Shown here one piece after another: positions 20,323 through 31,569 of a stretch of DNA of 64,000 nt (positions are counted from its first letter, which is position 1; each line of letters begins with the position of its first letter). Source of the stretch: Pararge aegeria (lineage: Eukaryota; Arthropoda; Insecta; Lepidoptera; Nymphalidae); contig NC_053197.1 of assembly GCF_905163445.1 (NCBI RefSeq), positions 15,562,001-15,626,000 of the forward strand, read 5' to 3'. The notes beneath the pieces were generated by a model. That model did no database searches. It saw only the letters and a list, made by a program, of their open reading frames with translations, and was not told where the DNA came from. The position numbers were made by a program, and so were the translations under genes.

Positions 20323-20580
20323 GACGGCCGATTGGCGCAGCGGGCAGAGACCCTGCTTTCTAAGTCCAAGGCCGTGGGTTCGATTCCCACTACTGGAAAA
20401 TGTTCGATGATGAGCATGAATGTTTTTCAGTGTCTGGGTGTTTATATGTATATTATAAGTATTTATGTATATTATACAAAAAAATATTCATCAGTCATCT
20501 TAGTACCCATAACACAAGCTACGCTTACTTTGGGGCTAGATGGCAATGTGTGTATTGTCGTAGTATATTTATTTATTTTA
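20323..20580 (+). mobile_element. SINE-A, near full length
   Basis: Complete tRNA-like head (GACGGCCGATTGGCGCAGCG, GTGGGTTCGATTCCCACTAC) and body to TTGTCGTAGTATATTTATTT. It lies 20-30 bp after a SINE-D. This is one of the best-preserved copies in the window. Confidence 0.85.
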
Positions 20581-20679
20581 ATTAAATAAGTTACCTAAAT
20601 ACCTAAAGAAAGTCATTCGAGATCATTTTGTTTGGTTTTATTTGAAGAGAATAGTATCCAAAAAATCAACTAAACATCA

Positions 20680-20775
20680 TTATCATCAGCACTGCAACCG
20701 ATCGACGTCCACTGTTGGACATCGTGGGCATAGGTCTTTGGTAATCACGATTCTGGGAAGCTTGTGTTACAGTTA
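20680..20775 (-). mobile_element. RTE-type LINE fragment
   Basis: GCAACCGATCGACGTCCACT, GTTGGACATCGTGGGCATAG and GTCTTTGG match the segment encoding the end of the RTE-type ORF (see 32,190-32,225), decayed. Confidence 0.4.
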
Positions 20776-20989
20776 TTTTATTAAGTGGGTAAATAATTAA
20801 ACTTTTGATAACTATAATTTCATTATTATTCAATTAATAAATAGTTCCCAAGAAACAATTAAAATTATATTTGATTTACAACTAATGTTCATGACATTGT
20901 GTTGGTGGGTATTTTGATATAAATACTGGTGCATTTTCGATACACTTCAGTCCTACTTAGACTCGAACGATGCAAAGATACCTTCCGGT

Positions 20990-21580
20990 GTCTTAGTCGG
21001 TTATCACTTAAAAGTGATACACTTAGTTTCCAGCGGCTCAACGCGACTTATTTGATGTCGTCTGCCCACCTGGTTGAGGGTCGACCAACGCTGCGTTTAT
21101 CGGTACGGAGTTATCAAACGCCTGCTTCTATCCAATATCCGGTACGGAGTTGCCATTCCTACTAATGTGGCCCGCCATTGCCACTTCAGCTTCGCAACTC
21201 GTTGAGCTATGTCGGTAGCTCTAGTTCTTCTACGGATTTCTTCATTTCTGATTTGATCACGTAGAAATATTACTAACATAGCTTTTACATCGCTCGCTGA
21301 GTGACTCTGAGCCTTCTTCGACTAAGATTCATAGTTAGCGACTACGTTTCAGATCCGTAAGTCATCACTGGCAACGCGCACTGTTCGAAGACTTTGGTCT
21401 TCAGGCACTGAGAGATTTTGGACGGAAATATATCACGCAGTTTCCCGAACATTACCCATCCCAGTTGGATTAGGACGTTCACCTCTTTCTCGAAATTGGA
21501 CCTACCTAACTGGATCTTGTGTCTTAGGTATACGTACTCGTCTACAATTTCGAGTGCAGAATTCCCAATCATTGATTGTT
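20990..21580 (-). pseudogene. RTE-type LINE ORF2 C-terminal remnant
   Basis: The minus strand reads, in broken frames, VDEYVYLRHKIQLGRSNFEK, FGKLRDIFPSKISQCLKTKV and FEQCALPVMTYGSET (21,342-21,572). After a gap it gives RDQIRNEEIRRRTRATDIAQ and RVAKLKWQW (21,130-21,279), then a degraded RPSTRWADDIK-like stretch. This order is the thumb and C-terminal region of RTE-clade reverse transcriptases common in butterflies. Frameshifts and an internal loss make it non-functional. Paralogous pieces at 31,847-32,245 and 36,050-36,345 are on the plus strand. Confidence 0.75.
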
Positions 21581-21599
21581 AATCTATTTATTTACTTTT

Positions 21600-23320
21600 C
21601 AGAAAATAAGCGCGAGCCTAAAACTTCTACATCTTGATAAGAAAAAATCATTGAATCCATCTAGAAAGGTTCAACCAGTGGTTCAGCAATGTAAGCGCTA
21701 TTGTTTATTGTTATTAGGTACACAAAACAGGTAATAACTAAAGGTAGATCTAAATATAAGTAATAACAAGCTAGAAAATATTTCGTGACATCACGTTCCT
21801 AATGTTTGAATTTCTTTGCTTTTCCTCTACAATAATACTATGCATGTTTACTGCATATAAACCTTCCTCTGGAATCCATACAGCAAAATAGCTATCTTGT
21901 CAAAGAGCTTTGTCTGCGCCAGTCCACGTTTATATAATTACCTGCTTAAACGCATACTTGAGACGCGCGAATTGCCTTCGTTTAAGCCTCAATCGAAGGA
22001 ATTCTTATTAGATAAGACTTATGCAATTAATGAATATCTCATAGATAAGGTGTATAATTAATTTCACATGTTTTAATTATTGATTATTTAATTTAATTTT
22101 TATAAATATCGTACCTTCATATTTCGCATAAAATTCTTGGTTACATCTAGTTACAAATACTAATCTAATTTTATAAATGTAATTGAAATAAAATCTTGAT
22201 GTAAAATATATTATTTTTTTTAAGTAACAAAACAGTGCCATCCCCTTTCGGTCGTATTTCAACTGTGCTAGGACTCTGACGTATTATACCTTGTTTAATA
22301 TTTTGATTTGCCTTATATATGTTCGTTATTAAGACCTGTATACTAAAAAGAAAGAAATAAATAAATAAATCATTCTATATACTTTTGATAACTGCATTAA
22401 AATCCGTTCCGTTCAAAACTTTATAAACTTTGTTTCATACTATGTTAAGGAGATGATGAAGATGTATTGTTTGCGCATACGCAGCATCCCATTATCTCGT
22501 TGTCGATGTCCTCTCGGCGAAGGTTGTCTGCGAGGGATCGCTGATACAAGCGATAACATGGTATTTGCGTACAACGTTTATATTAACATACACACATATT
22601 CACTTTCTACATTTTTCTTGGCAGCGACTTAAAAACGTTGGAGTTAATATTTATTTCTTGTTTTTTAGTTATATAACAAAGTCGACAAACAAGTCGTACA
22701 ATTTTTTTTTCTTCATTTACCTATTATATTTTGAATTAAAAAAAAGTTGCATAATATGTAATATGTCGTATAGCACTACTGAGTATTTTACTACCATAAG
22801 ATAGTTATATTATTTTTTGAATTATTAATTCATAATAATATTTCTGCCATGTATACCCATACAGTAAGAGCACTAATAAAAGTACAAATTTTAATTTTTT
22901 TATGAGCTCAATGACTTGACGAAATGACGAAAGAAAAAGCACAGCAATGACGAAGTACCATCGTTGCTTAATGAAATCGAATCCGTTCATGACACGATCT
23001 CAATAACTATCAGCAGAAATCCTCATGGACTAATAGATAATTGAATACGAAAACTAAATGGTAAATGCCAACTTCGTTCCTCCAAGTAACCAACTTGGGT
23101 CAGTTAAACGTCATACGTAAACATAGGCGATCTACCTACATCTATATATACATAATTGGGTACTAGGGGGTTTAAAAATAAATATTTTTTTTTATCCTCA
23201 AAATATTAGGGTTACTCTACATAACATTAGACATGGTACACGTCACGTATAGAACCTTCGGTCATAAAGAGAAGCTAAGAACACAAAATGTCGAATACAT
23301 ACATTAGAACACCGTTGCGT
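21600..23320. other. Gene-free stretch, no assigned repeats
   Basis: Short frames only, AT-rich. A slightly GC-richer piece at 22,450-22,560 (CGCATACGCAGCATCCC, CGTTGTCGATGTCCTCTCGG) shows no domain. Confidence 0.45.
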
Positions 23321-23324
23321 TGCG

Positions 23325-23455
23325 TTGACTTTTTGAAGTTATACTTCTTTCGGCGCGTTAGGGAAAAATTATGAGAGTAATTTTTTACGATGCTTGCGCA
23401 CACCGTCACGAAAAAACAACACCCTGAAGTTAGCTAGTCAACAATTTTGTTTTTC
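23325..23455 (-). repeat. Dispersed repeat R1, inverted copy
   Basis: TTTTTGAAGTTATACTTCTT, GGCGCGTTAGGGAAAAATTA, ATGCTTGCGCACACCGTCAC and CACCCTGAAGTTAGCTAG are the reverse complement of the 1-290 and 55,005-55,125 blocks. Confidence 0.6.
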
Positions 23456-23879
23456 AATAAAAGGTTTGACCCTGTACTCTTTGAATTCTTTGTTTTAGGT
23501 AAATAATTATAATCAAAAAAGATTTAATATATTCATATATTTAACACAAATACATTAAATTAAAGTGCGATTTGGAAAGAACTATCTCGAAGCTCATATT
23601 AAGATTGTTCGAGCAAAATTAGTTTTAAAATGTGTCTGTCTGTAATTCCGGAAAAAAATTTCGGATCAGCGGAACCGAGAGGACTTTGCGAGAAAAAGAA
23701 TTTAGGGAAGTTTTATATTTAGGTAGATTAGAAGAGTTGCAGACATGTTTGCTACTCTATACCTGAAATTAGGAAAATAGAAACCCTACGTGGACTACGT
23801 CGTGAACTCCAGTTTACTTAAATAAAACACTTTGAATACGAGAATATATTTCACTCAATATATCTTCGTTACTTTCAGT

Positions 23880-24355
23880 GAGATCGAAGATATACATAGC
23901 CGATGTGGGCGTCTAAGACGAACTCGACGGGAAACTTGTGTCAGAGATAAAAGTTCGATAAAAGTTACGGAGCGTTCGATCCCTGGAATAGAACAAGATA
24001 CCTGTATCTTAACTGGTGCAAACTTGGTAAAAGCTATATGTAGTGGCTTCCGTTCGCCACTAGGCTCGTTGCTAAAATATTTTTACTTGCTTCTAGCAAG
24101 CGTTGATGATACACAATCAACATTAAGGTTACATGCATCACAAATGTTTGCGGAGAATCACGTTGATGACTTCTACGCAATCATGAGAAAAAGAAATGCA
24201 TCAATGATAAGCAGAATGCGCGGAAGCTACAGCAATACTTTGAAAATATTAACCAATAAATGGGAAATCCCTTTATGGAGTTTAACCCAACACTGGGTTG
24301 GTACACACTCACACAACAAGTGCTCAAGAGGTTACTCGTACTTACCTTAGTTAGG
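23880..24355 (+). pseudogene. Non-LTR retrotransposon C-terminal remnant
   Basis: In the plus frame the end reads ASQMFAENHVDDFYAIMRKR, NASMISRMRGSYSNTLKIL and TNKWEIPLWSL. This is the same C-terminal module as 10,405-10,560 (SEIFA..DDFF..R..SLM.R). The upstream part of the frame does not resemble RT, so only the last ~80 codons are assigned. It stops at TAG ~24,350. Decayed LINE fragment, not a host gene. Confidence 0.5.
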
Positions 24356-24505
24356 AGATTCCTGATTATTTATTATTTATAGGTTTGGACAATTTTAGTT
24401 TATAATATAGTAAATAAGATAATTGTTATTGTTGTAGCTATGGATTTTTATCTGAATTGAAAGTTAATTTTATAATAAAATACCTATACTTATAAAAAAT
24501 GTAAA

Positions 24506-24588
24506 CTCATTCAATGTATTCAAAACTAAATTAGCTTCTTATATATTAAGTAATACCAATAAATTTAAAGACGAATACATTGAATGAG
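24506..24588. repeat. 16-bp inverted repeat
   Basis: CTCATTCAATGTATTC (24,506-24,521) is perfectly complementary to 24,573-24,588, with a 51-nt spacer. Function unknown. Confidence 0.7.
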
Positions 24589-24814
24589 TAGATAATGGTA
24601 AAATTGAATTTAGTTTAGTCTAATGGCGAAGTGTATTAATTTATTATAGAAAACTAAGTTTCCTATGTAAGTGACTTAGGTCTTTTTATGGGAATAAATG
24701 TCTTTAAACCTAAACCTAATATTATTTCTATCATTTATTGATTTTAATTTTTTTTTTTAATTCTTAACTATGCTTAAAAAATATAAAACACTATTAAAAA
24801 TTTATAAAAAAAAA

Positions 24815-25450
24815 ACATCCACTCTCCGCCTGCGGGGCTTTTGAATGCACAAACAACCGGCGGTCAGGGCTCCAAAGTGAGGAACCTCCTCATAATACGC
24901 GCCGTTTCAAGGACTACTGCCTTCTGTATCCGACCCTTGATCCAACAATAAAGCGAAAGCTTCTTAAGATGTTGGTCGAAGCTTTTCGCGAGAAGACCAC
25001 GGACTGAAACGACGATCGGAACAATAACTGTCGACTGAACATTCCATTCTCATGTCGGTAATCTCGTGAGCAAGGTCCAAGTATTTAGATACTTTTTCCT
25101 TTTCAGCTTTCACCAGATTATCGTCATTTGAAATAGTAATGTCAACAATTATTGCACGGCGCACTGATCAATCGACTAGCACTATATCAGGTCTGTTAGC
25201 TGTAATATACCTGTAATCGTTCAATCCCAGTAAAGCAATGCACTGCTATTTTCAAGAACTGACGCCGGGTTGTACCTATAGTAAGGCATCTCAAAATCGA
25301 TAAGGCTAAACCGAAGAGCAAGTTGTTGATGAACTATTCTGGCTACTTGATTATGTCTGTGCAAGTATTCGCCGTTAGCAAGATGAGAACACGCGGAAAC
25401 TGTATGCCTGAGGGACTCCCCAGTACGATGACACGCCGACATATGTCTAG
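24815..25450 (-). pseudogene. R2-like LINE C-terminal remnant (zinc knuckle + restriction-like endonuclease region)
   Basis: The minus strand shows, in order, CHRTGESLRHTVSAC (a CCHC-type knuckle missing its first cysteine), then ANGEYLHRHNQVARIVHQQL, PYYRYNPASVLENSSALLYW (25,221-25,442), DIVLVDRSVRRAIIVDITI, DDNLVKAEKEKVSKYLDLAH (25,090-25,190) and, after frameshifts, VSVRGLLAKSFDQHLKKLS and WIKGRIQKAV. A knuckle followed by PD..D-type endonuclease motifs after the RT is the arrangement of R2-type elements. Multiple shifts mean it is inactive. A shorter homologous piece is at 62,850-63,010. Confidence 0.65.
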
Positions 25451-25549
25451 AGTTCCATCTTTCATTATTATTATTATTATTATATATTATTACTAACTAT
25501 ATACGAAAATTGTTTAGTCATTGTAAAGTTCTGAGCACGGAGTTGAGAA

Positions 25550-26000
25550 AATACAGAACCCTCATTCAGACATAGTGTGGATTGGTTCACACCCCTTTGT
25601 GAACATTATGTAGAACTCTTAGACATGCAGGTTTCCTCACGATTTTTAATAGAACGCACATAACTTAGACGGCAGACTGGCGCAGTGGACAGCGACCCTG
25701 CTTTCTGAGTCCAAGGCCGTGGGTTCGACTTCCACAACTGGAAAATGTTTGTGTGATGAACATGAATGTTTTTCAGTGTCTGGGAGTGTATATGTATATT
25801 CTAAGTATTTACGTGTATTATATACGTAAAGATATCCATCAGCTATCTTAGTACCCATAACACAAGCTAGGCTTGCTTTGGGGCTAGATGGCGATGTGTG
25901 TATTGTCGTAGTATATTTATTTAACTTAGAAAAGTTAGAAGTGCGAGCTGGGACTTAACCTCGGCCCCCCGAAAGTGAAGTATGCCCACCTATGCCAAGA
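25550..26000 (-). mobile_element. SINE-B interrupted by SINE-A
   Basis: The SINE-B body (GGATTGGTTCACACCCC, GACATGCAGGTTTCCTCACG, AGAACGCACATAACTTAG) ends at 25,669. It resumes at 25,922 with TAACTTAGAAAAGTTAGAAG, GCGAGCTGGGACTTAACC and CGGCCCCCCGAAAGTGAAG. Confidence 0.8.
25669..25921 (+). mobile_element. SINE-A inserted in SINE-B (9-bp TSD)
   Basis: Complete SINE-A from ACGGCAGACTGGCGCAGTGG to TTGTCGTAGTATATTTATTT. TAACTTAGA is present at 25,661-25,669 and 25,922-25,930, a target duplication made inside the older SINE-B. Confidence 0.85.
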
Positions 26001-26004
26001 CAAC

Positions 26005-26620
26005 CAAGCCAACAAACTCTATGCTAGTGCCGTATATATGCATTTAAAATTTATGAATAGATTTATCTTCATTGTAGATCATGTATAGATTATTTCATCA
26101 TATTAACGACCCAGTGCTTGGCGCATTGTCCTCTCTCTTAGGAGATATGGTTTTAAGTGCTAAGACACACCAGACATACCACACCATCTTAAGAGGTTTT
26201 GCTGGTTTAAACACTAACATAGTATTTATAGTATATGTGCCAAAGTTCATAACAGGAAAATCATTTCGCTGAACATGAGCTGTTTAATAGATGTCCAAAA
26301 GTACATACATACCAACAAAATAAAACAATGCAAAGAATTAGAACTTTAGTATGATCGTATCAAAGTTCGGAACAGGAAAATAATTTCTCGGAAGATAAGC
26401 AAACGTATGATACGAAACTCGTAATGCCATCTAGCGGTGTACAGGGTAAATTTGTAGTTCATGAAATCTACCATAAACAAACCGGGCGGGTTTCCCCCCT
26501 GCCCCTGCATAAATCACGCCTCTCAGATCTCAAAAAATATTCCATTTATTCTGACTCGTCTTAGCATACATATAATCTTTTATTAATTTTTAAGTGAAAA
26601 TTATGCTAAACAAATATAAT
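26005..26620. other. No gene recognised; CTCF-like motif
   Basis: Mostly AT-rich. TGCCATCTAGCGG (26,425-26,437) closely resembles an inverted CTCF core (CCGCTAGATGGCA). Small C-rich run at 26,490-26,505. Confidence 0.4.
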
Positions 26621-26629
26621 TGGATAGAA

Positions 26630-26965
26630 GCAAGCGTTACTTCGCGGTATTCCATGAAATATTATGAAAATTAAGCTTAATTTGTTATACGCCGCGAAAA
26701 GTAATTTATAAAATTCTTTCTGGAGCTTTCTTCTTTCTTAACTGGAGCATCCTCGGAGACGTTGACTTTACAATGAACAATTGTTTAAAGTTCATGGTAA
26801 AGTCAACATCTCCTGAGGATGCTCCGGTTTCGGAGCGAAATCTGAGAGTCATTGTCGAAAATCTGTTTGGTTTGAAGTATAAAGATTGAAGAAATTATAA
26901 ATTACACCATACAGATTCTCAAAATCGCGCAGTACATCAAATAAATGCTTAATTTCATAATAATT
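26630..26965. repeat. Foldback repeat FB, well-preserved palindrome
   Basis: The left arm carries TAAGCTTAATTTGTTATACG, CTGGAGCATCCTCGGAGACG and TTGACTTTACAATGAAC. The right arm carries GTAAAGTCAACATCTCCTG, AGGATGCTCCGGTTTCGG, TACACCATACAGATTCTC and GCTTAATTTCATAAT. The two arms share the inverse GGAGCATCCT / AGGATGCTCC blocks. Confidence 0.7.
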
Positions 26966-27099
26966 AAAAAATAATGATAAATAATACATTCATAAAGGTC
27001 TCTATTTATTTAAATTATATATGTATTTGTATCTTTACATTTTGGTATTTATGTATATCTATCAACACTCTTGGCACTATCCCGTTCTCTTGCTGTAAG

Positions 27100-27250
27100 T
27101 CCTACCTACAAAGGTTGCCTGTAAGAGATTGCTTGCAGCAATAAGGCCGCCTTTGCATGTCTACATTGTGTACTGTATACTCCTTACTGTTTCTTTTCCT
27201 GTATGTTATACGTGCAATAAAGTGTTTCTTCTTCTTCTTCTTTAATGCAT
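27100..27250 (+). mobile_element. LINE 3' end (La) with (CTT)n tail
   Basis: CAAAGGTTGCCTGTAAGAGA, GCAATAAGGCCGCCTTTGCA, then GTGCAATAAAGTGTTTCTTC and CTTCTTCTT. Same subtype as 6650-6840. Confidence 0.7.
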
Positions 27251-27414
27251 TTGTTTATTTCTATTTTTTATCTTACTTTTCACTAAAACATAATGAAAAG
27301 ATTGTTTACAATCAGACAAGTAAATAAAATAGACGTTAAGGATTTGCCACTTAAAAGGTTATCAAAAAAACTTACCTCCGTTTTACAAGACTTTAATAAG
27401 ACGTTTTAAATTCG

Positions 27415-27718
27415 CTTCTTTTTCTTACCCTGGATATATATCCGATAAAATATATAAAAATCAGATTTTTTAACCCTGAAAGTATATACCCGGGATCAAC
27501 GCATAGGTGACTTTTTATTGCGGAAAAATCTATAGTGACCGCGGAATTGGTGAAAAACGGAATTTCACATATATAACTAGATATTGCTATAGCAAACTTC
27601 GACGAAATTTGATTTATACGAAATTTGTTATGAATAAATTTGAATATAATATTACTTTTAATGCAATTACGTGTACAGACTTATTTACCGCGGGGGAAAA
27701 CGCGGTACGCAGCTAGTT
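27415..27718 (+). mobile_element. Helitron-like H5
   Basis: The right end ACCGCGGGGGAAAACGCGGT folds into a hairpin and is followed by ACGCAGCTAGT, the expected Helitron 3' arrangement. The left border, near CCTGGATATATATCCG, is uncertain. No coding. Confidence 0.5.
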
Positions 27719-27819
27719 ATGTTTAATGGACTGAGTGTTTGCACAAATGGGTAGGTTTATCAATCGCAATATAAACATCTTATATGCACACACCTCACGA
27801 AAAGTGAAGTGATAAAGGG

Positions 27820-28095
27820 CGGTCTCTTTCAACAATGAGAAGGGGTAAGGCCGTAGTCCAACGCGCTGGCCCAGTGCGGATTGGTGGACTCCACGCACCT
27901 TTGAGAACATTATGTAGAACTATTAGGCATGCAGGTTTCCTCACGATGGTTTTTTAACCGTTGAATCAAGCGATATTTCAATAACTTAAAACGCACATAA
28001 CTTATAAAAGTTAAGAGGTGCGTGCTGGGATTCGAACTCAGCCTAAAGTGAAGTCGCGTTCGTACCCATTGCGTTATCACCGCTTCCAACAAGCC
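27820..28095 (-). mobile_element. SINE-B, near full length
   Basis: GGCCCAGTGCGGATTGGTGG, TAGGCATGCAGGTTTCCTCA, AACGCACATAACTTATAAAA, then head GCTGGGATTCGAACTCAGCC and TTATCACCGCTTCC. Confidence 0.8.
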
Positions 28096-28099
28096 AAGT

Positions 28100-28975
28100 A
28101 TTTTTAGTATCTTATTTTTAAATCCGGGCAGTTTCTCTTTAAATATATCGCCTTACTTATCCTTTACTATAAAATATTTCTATGAACTGCTTAATCTGGG
28201 GTTAAAAGAGTGGCGACCAAGATTAGTTCTACAAAATCGGTGAGTGAAAAGTGGAACAGAGTAGCGTCTGGATGGGAACTCTTAAAAAAGAAAGGTTGTG
28301 CAAAAAGACCATTCGACTATCTGAGAGCGAGTTACAGAAGATCCTTGAGGGTCGAAATGCATCCGCCGATGTGGGTCAAGATACACGATAGATCTGAGAG
28401 TGAGTTTAATTTCAAAGATTGTTGGTAGGGTGGAACAAGTTCCGGCTTTTGCCTCCCACCAGATAACCGCGTATACTTCATCACCATTATTGAGACCTAT
28501 GTCCAGTAGTCGAAGACCTGTAGTTGAGATGATGGTGATGAAACCTACGGACTCCCTGCAGAGACAAAATGCATCAAATATCGCAACAATAAAATCGTTT
28601 AAACACAATTAAACAAAGGAGTCGCCTAAATATAATAAAGTGGGCCTTCACTTACACGGACAATGCGACCCGGAGTCATCGACACTGCGACCATTCATGA
28701 AGCCGTGACATCACTTCCGGCGCCCGCGCATGCGCCCATGTACGTAGGTGCTGTAGGTATACGGCTACGTAATAGCGCGCAGTCACTATGTTTATCAAAC
28801 AAGTGCGATATTCTGTTTTCAAATGTATTTCCGGTTATGCTGCAATTTGAAGTCACTATCGCGTTGATGAATACATCTTCGTCGTCTCAATCAAGATGTT
28901 ATAGGGTTCTGAGAGGTGCACAGCCACTGAAATAGATTCTACCATCGACACGCTCGGACAAGGTCGTATACGGAT
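28100..28975. other. Unassigned stretch, no recognised gene
   Basis: Several mid-length frames on both strands (28,210-28,612; 28,663-28,935) have no recognisable domain. The base composition is slightly richer in GC than neighbours (CTTCCGGCGCCCGCGCATGC at ~28,714). Could hide an old repeat. Confidence 0.35.
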
Positions 28976-28977
28976 GG

Positions 28978-29026
28978 TCCGTCGTTACAGAAAACTGACT
29001 TATTGCCCCTTTTCTGTAACGACGGA
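28978..29026. repeat. Perfect 17-bp hairpin
   Basis: TCCGTCGTTACAGAAAA (28,978-28,994) pairs perfectly with 29,010-29,026 across a 15-nt loop. No flanking gene. Confidence 0.85.
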
Positions 29027-29074
29027 ACAAGGCAATTCCTAAGTAAGTAACGCCTAATTAAAGTTATTTTTTTT

Positions 29075-29420
29075 AAATGTTTATAGACGAGCGCTTGACT
29101 GCAATCACACCTGGTGGTAAGCGATGATGCAGCCTAAGGTGGAGCGCGCTTGCCTAGAAGATGCCTATTCACTCTTGATTTGAAGGTACTCATATTGTAG
29201 GCACTGGGGAAAATGGAAGCTGGAAGCTGGAAGAGCATTCCAGATCCTACCCGGTGCGGATCAGAAACGAAGATGTGAAGCACTTCGTACGCGTCCACGG
29301 TATATCGACCACGTAGGGATGCAGATCCTAAAGGTGCCTCGCGGTTCGATGGTAAAAAGGCGAGGGGGGAACTAGATCAAATAGTTCTTGAGCACACTCT
29401 CCGAAATATAAAGTAGATTC
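29075..29420 (+). repeat. Dispersed repeat R5
   Basis: CGCTTGACTGCAATCACACC, GTAAGCGATGATGCAGCC, GTGGAGCGCGCTTGCCTAG and AAGATGCCTATTCACTCTTG, then GGAAGAGCATTCC. Its first part recurs inverted at 38,155-38,240. Class unknown; possibly a decayed LINE. Confidence 0.4.
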
Positions 29421-29589
29421 CTAGGCTTACATTTACCTTTCACCAATCGTTTTTCACTGGGCAACTTAAAATATAACCTAAGTTGTCTATGGTTCTTGCC
29501 ATGAGGTGTGGTATTTTGTGTTTTTATTGTCATATTTTTCATTTTTCGTATGGATTTAAGAGTGGTAAAAAAACAGAATTTATATCTGC

Positions 29590-29705
29590 CTTCCGAACTG
29601 GTGGTAGAGTGATTGCAAACAGACTGACTTGACGTTTCAAAAGTGCTTATAAACTGGGCCTACTTGAAAGAGATTAATATTGAATTTGAATTTTAGAATT
29701 TTTAA
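29590..29705 (+). mobile_element. LINE 3' end (Lc)
   Basis: TTCCGAACTGGTGGTAGAGT, CTGACTTGACGTTTCAAAAG, GTGCTTATAAACTGGGCC and TACTTGAAA, then a GAATTTGAATTTT tail, as at 35,150-35,300 and inverted at 40,300-40,420. Confidence 0.65.
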
Positions 29706-29899
29706 TTTGAACATATATTTTTATTTTCATCTGTCAAGTGTCAGTTCTCGAATCCCCTGAACTTTACGACCGGCGAATCGGTGTCGTAACTTTAGACGGA
29801 GCCTAAATTTTTTTTTCCCTAAATCATCCAGCATCCGATTAACGCAATTCCTAGGTTTAGTGGAAACGGGCTTAAGACAATTTATTATGATTTCAAATC

Positions 29900-30080
29900 C
29901 TTACTAATATTAAAAAGGCGGAGGTGTTTGTTTGTCCTTCCTTCACGCCCTAGCCAATCAACTTGATTTCTGGCATAAGATAAAAAGACTGGGGTAACAT
30001 AGGCTACTTTTACCCCATGAAAATATCCGGTTTCGACGGCATTTTTAGGAAACGCGGACGAAGAACGCCGGCTAGAATAA
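29900..30080 (+). mobile_element. Helitron-like H6
   Basis: TTACTAATATTAAAAAGGCG, GTTTGTTTGTCCTTCC, then TAACATAGGCTACTTTTACC and an end GCGGACGAAGAACGCCGGCTAG. An inverted relative is at 63,590-63,780. Confidence 0.5.
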
Positions 30081-30099
30081 TAAGGTTGTCACCGCGTAT

Positions 30100-30900
30100 T
30101 TTATATGTCAACTTCGTACAGTTATTTCTCCCAAGAAGATCCCAGGAAATATGCTGGAAACACGTTCTTGACTGTCATGAATGTCTGTCTGTACTACTAC
30201 TATATTGAAGGGGTACGGCTTAACTCTCTTACGGTATATAGCTAATCGACTCGAGGCGGTTTTTTTTGTTTCCTTGTAGATGTACAGTGACACCTGCAGA
30301 GTGTGTTGACCTTTATTTAATCAAATTAAATCTACAAATAATTCATGTATTTCGACCTGAAACCCAGTGAAATCGATTACTTTAAAAAAAAATAGTGTAT
30401 TCGATCTTGTCACGCAACTTATCTTCTTCGAAAGTTGACGATTTGAAGATGTCTCCGTGTCACAATCGCAATGTGTTTTTTTATTAGATACAAAACACTT
30501 ATTACTTATCTCAATACTGGCATGATCTCAAAACTTTTTAATTCTTCACATCCCGTTAACTAATATTATATAAGCTTATAAACTTATAACAATGATTTAA
30601 CAAATAGAATAGGTAAATATAGTGTTTTTTGCTTAGTAAGTTTAGGTTACAGCTGGGTAAGAACTGCTTAGGGCTACCGACATACACAACGTGTGAATGA
30701 AATATTACATCAAAGGCTTTTGAGGTACTTTGTGTATTGTCTCTGAGACTAATGTGAGAAACCGAAACGCAAATAGTTTTTGAGTAAACCACTGCCATAG
30801 TTCTCAGTGAAAGAAAGCAGATACAGCCCTAACAATAACACGCTTAATTTAAATCGAGTGACCACTGTCACTTCATTAGGTACGGGTCGCTTAGCGTAGC
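30100..30900. other. No gene or repeat assigned
   Basis: AT-rich with short frames lacking domains. Confidence 0.4.
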
Positions 30901-30919
30901 TACTATGCGCGTGACGGTA

Positions 30920-31090
30920 TTTTATCTTATATAGGGTTGTCATAAGTAAATTTAGAATGTTTTGAATTAGTTTGTATGGAAAAATAAATATGCTTTCTTT
31001 GATTTCAAATTTTTACAGGGTGATTCCTTATGATATAAACTTATGCATCCTGTAACGGTATTTCTTAATTCGGTTACACGTTGTATACGA
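30920..31090 (+). repeat. Dispersed repeat R6, copy 1
   Basis: GGGTTGTCATAAGTAAAT, AATGTTTTGAATTAG, ATTTTTACAGGGTGATTCC and CTTATGCATCCTGTAACGG are matched, diverged, at 33,065-33,215. R4 follows copy 2 directly, so R6 and R4 may belong to one element. Confidence 0.45.
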
Positions 31091-31194
31091 TTATTTTTTG
31101 GTAACAATTTGCGATCCATGCATATGAAAATTGTCTATAAATAGAGCAAAATTCATGCAAGGATGAACAACAGAGCACTTTGTGGGACAGGCTC

Positions 31195-31345
31195 GTCTTA
31201 CAAAGTGACGCCCTGTGTCCTTGAACCTGAGGCATAGGTGCGAAGTCTCATGCGCCTTGAACCAGCAACGACCTTCAGACATATCAAAGCTACTTGGCGG
31301 CAGAAATAAGCATGGCAGTTCTTCCCCTTGCGAACCCAGTGACAA
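31195..31345 (+). repeat. Dispersed repeat R3 fragment
   Basis: AACCTGAGGCATAGGTGCG, AAGTCTCATGCGCC, GCGGCAGAAATAAGCATGGC. Confidence 0.45.
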
Positions 31346-31569
31346 AAAGCTCTACTTATAATAAAACACAGTTTTCCTGACCGATTTCGACTACGGTCAA
31401 TATCCAGTGATATTATACAACTACGCGGGAGATGTCATGGTGCACAAGTTAGTCAGCAAACACAGTTGCACTCTTTATTCTAGTAAATTATAGTATAAAG
31501 GACTTCGTAATCAATAAAAAAGCTTGGGTGTAAATTATTGCTCTGACCGGGTTGCTCTTCTAATAATTT

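Noticed and set aside
20323..20400. tRNA gene in the SINE-A head
   Set aside because: It keeps A- and B-box-like motifs but has no cloverleaf acceptor stem and continues into the conserved SINE-A body found in other copies.
25440..25490. (TTA)n microsatellite as a functional element
   Set aside because: Simple repeat only; nothing links it to a gene or element end.
28282..28612. 108-codon minus frame and overlapping plus frame
   Set aside because: No recognisable motif, low-complexity composition and no splice context; treated as unassigned.
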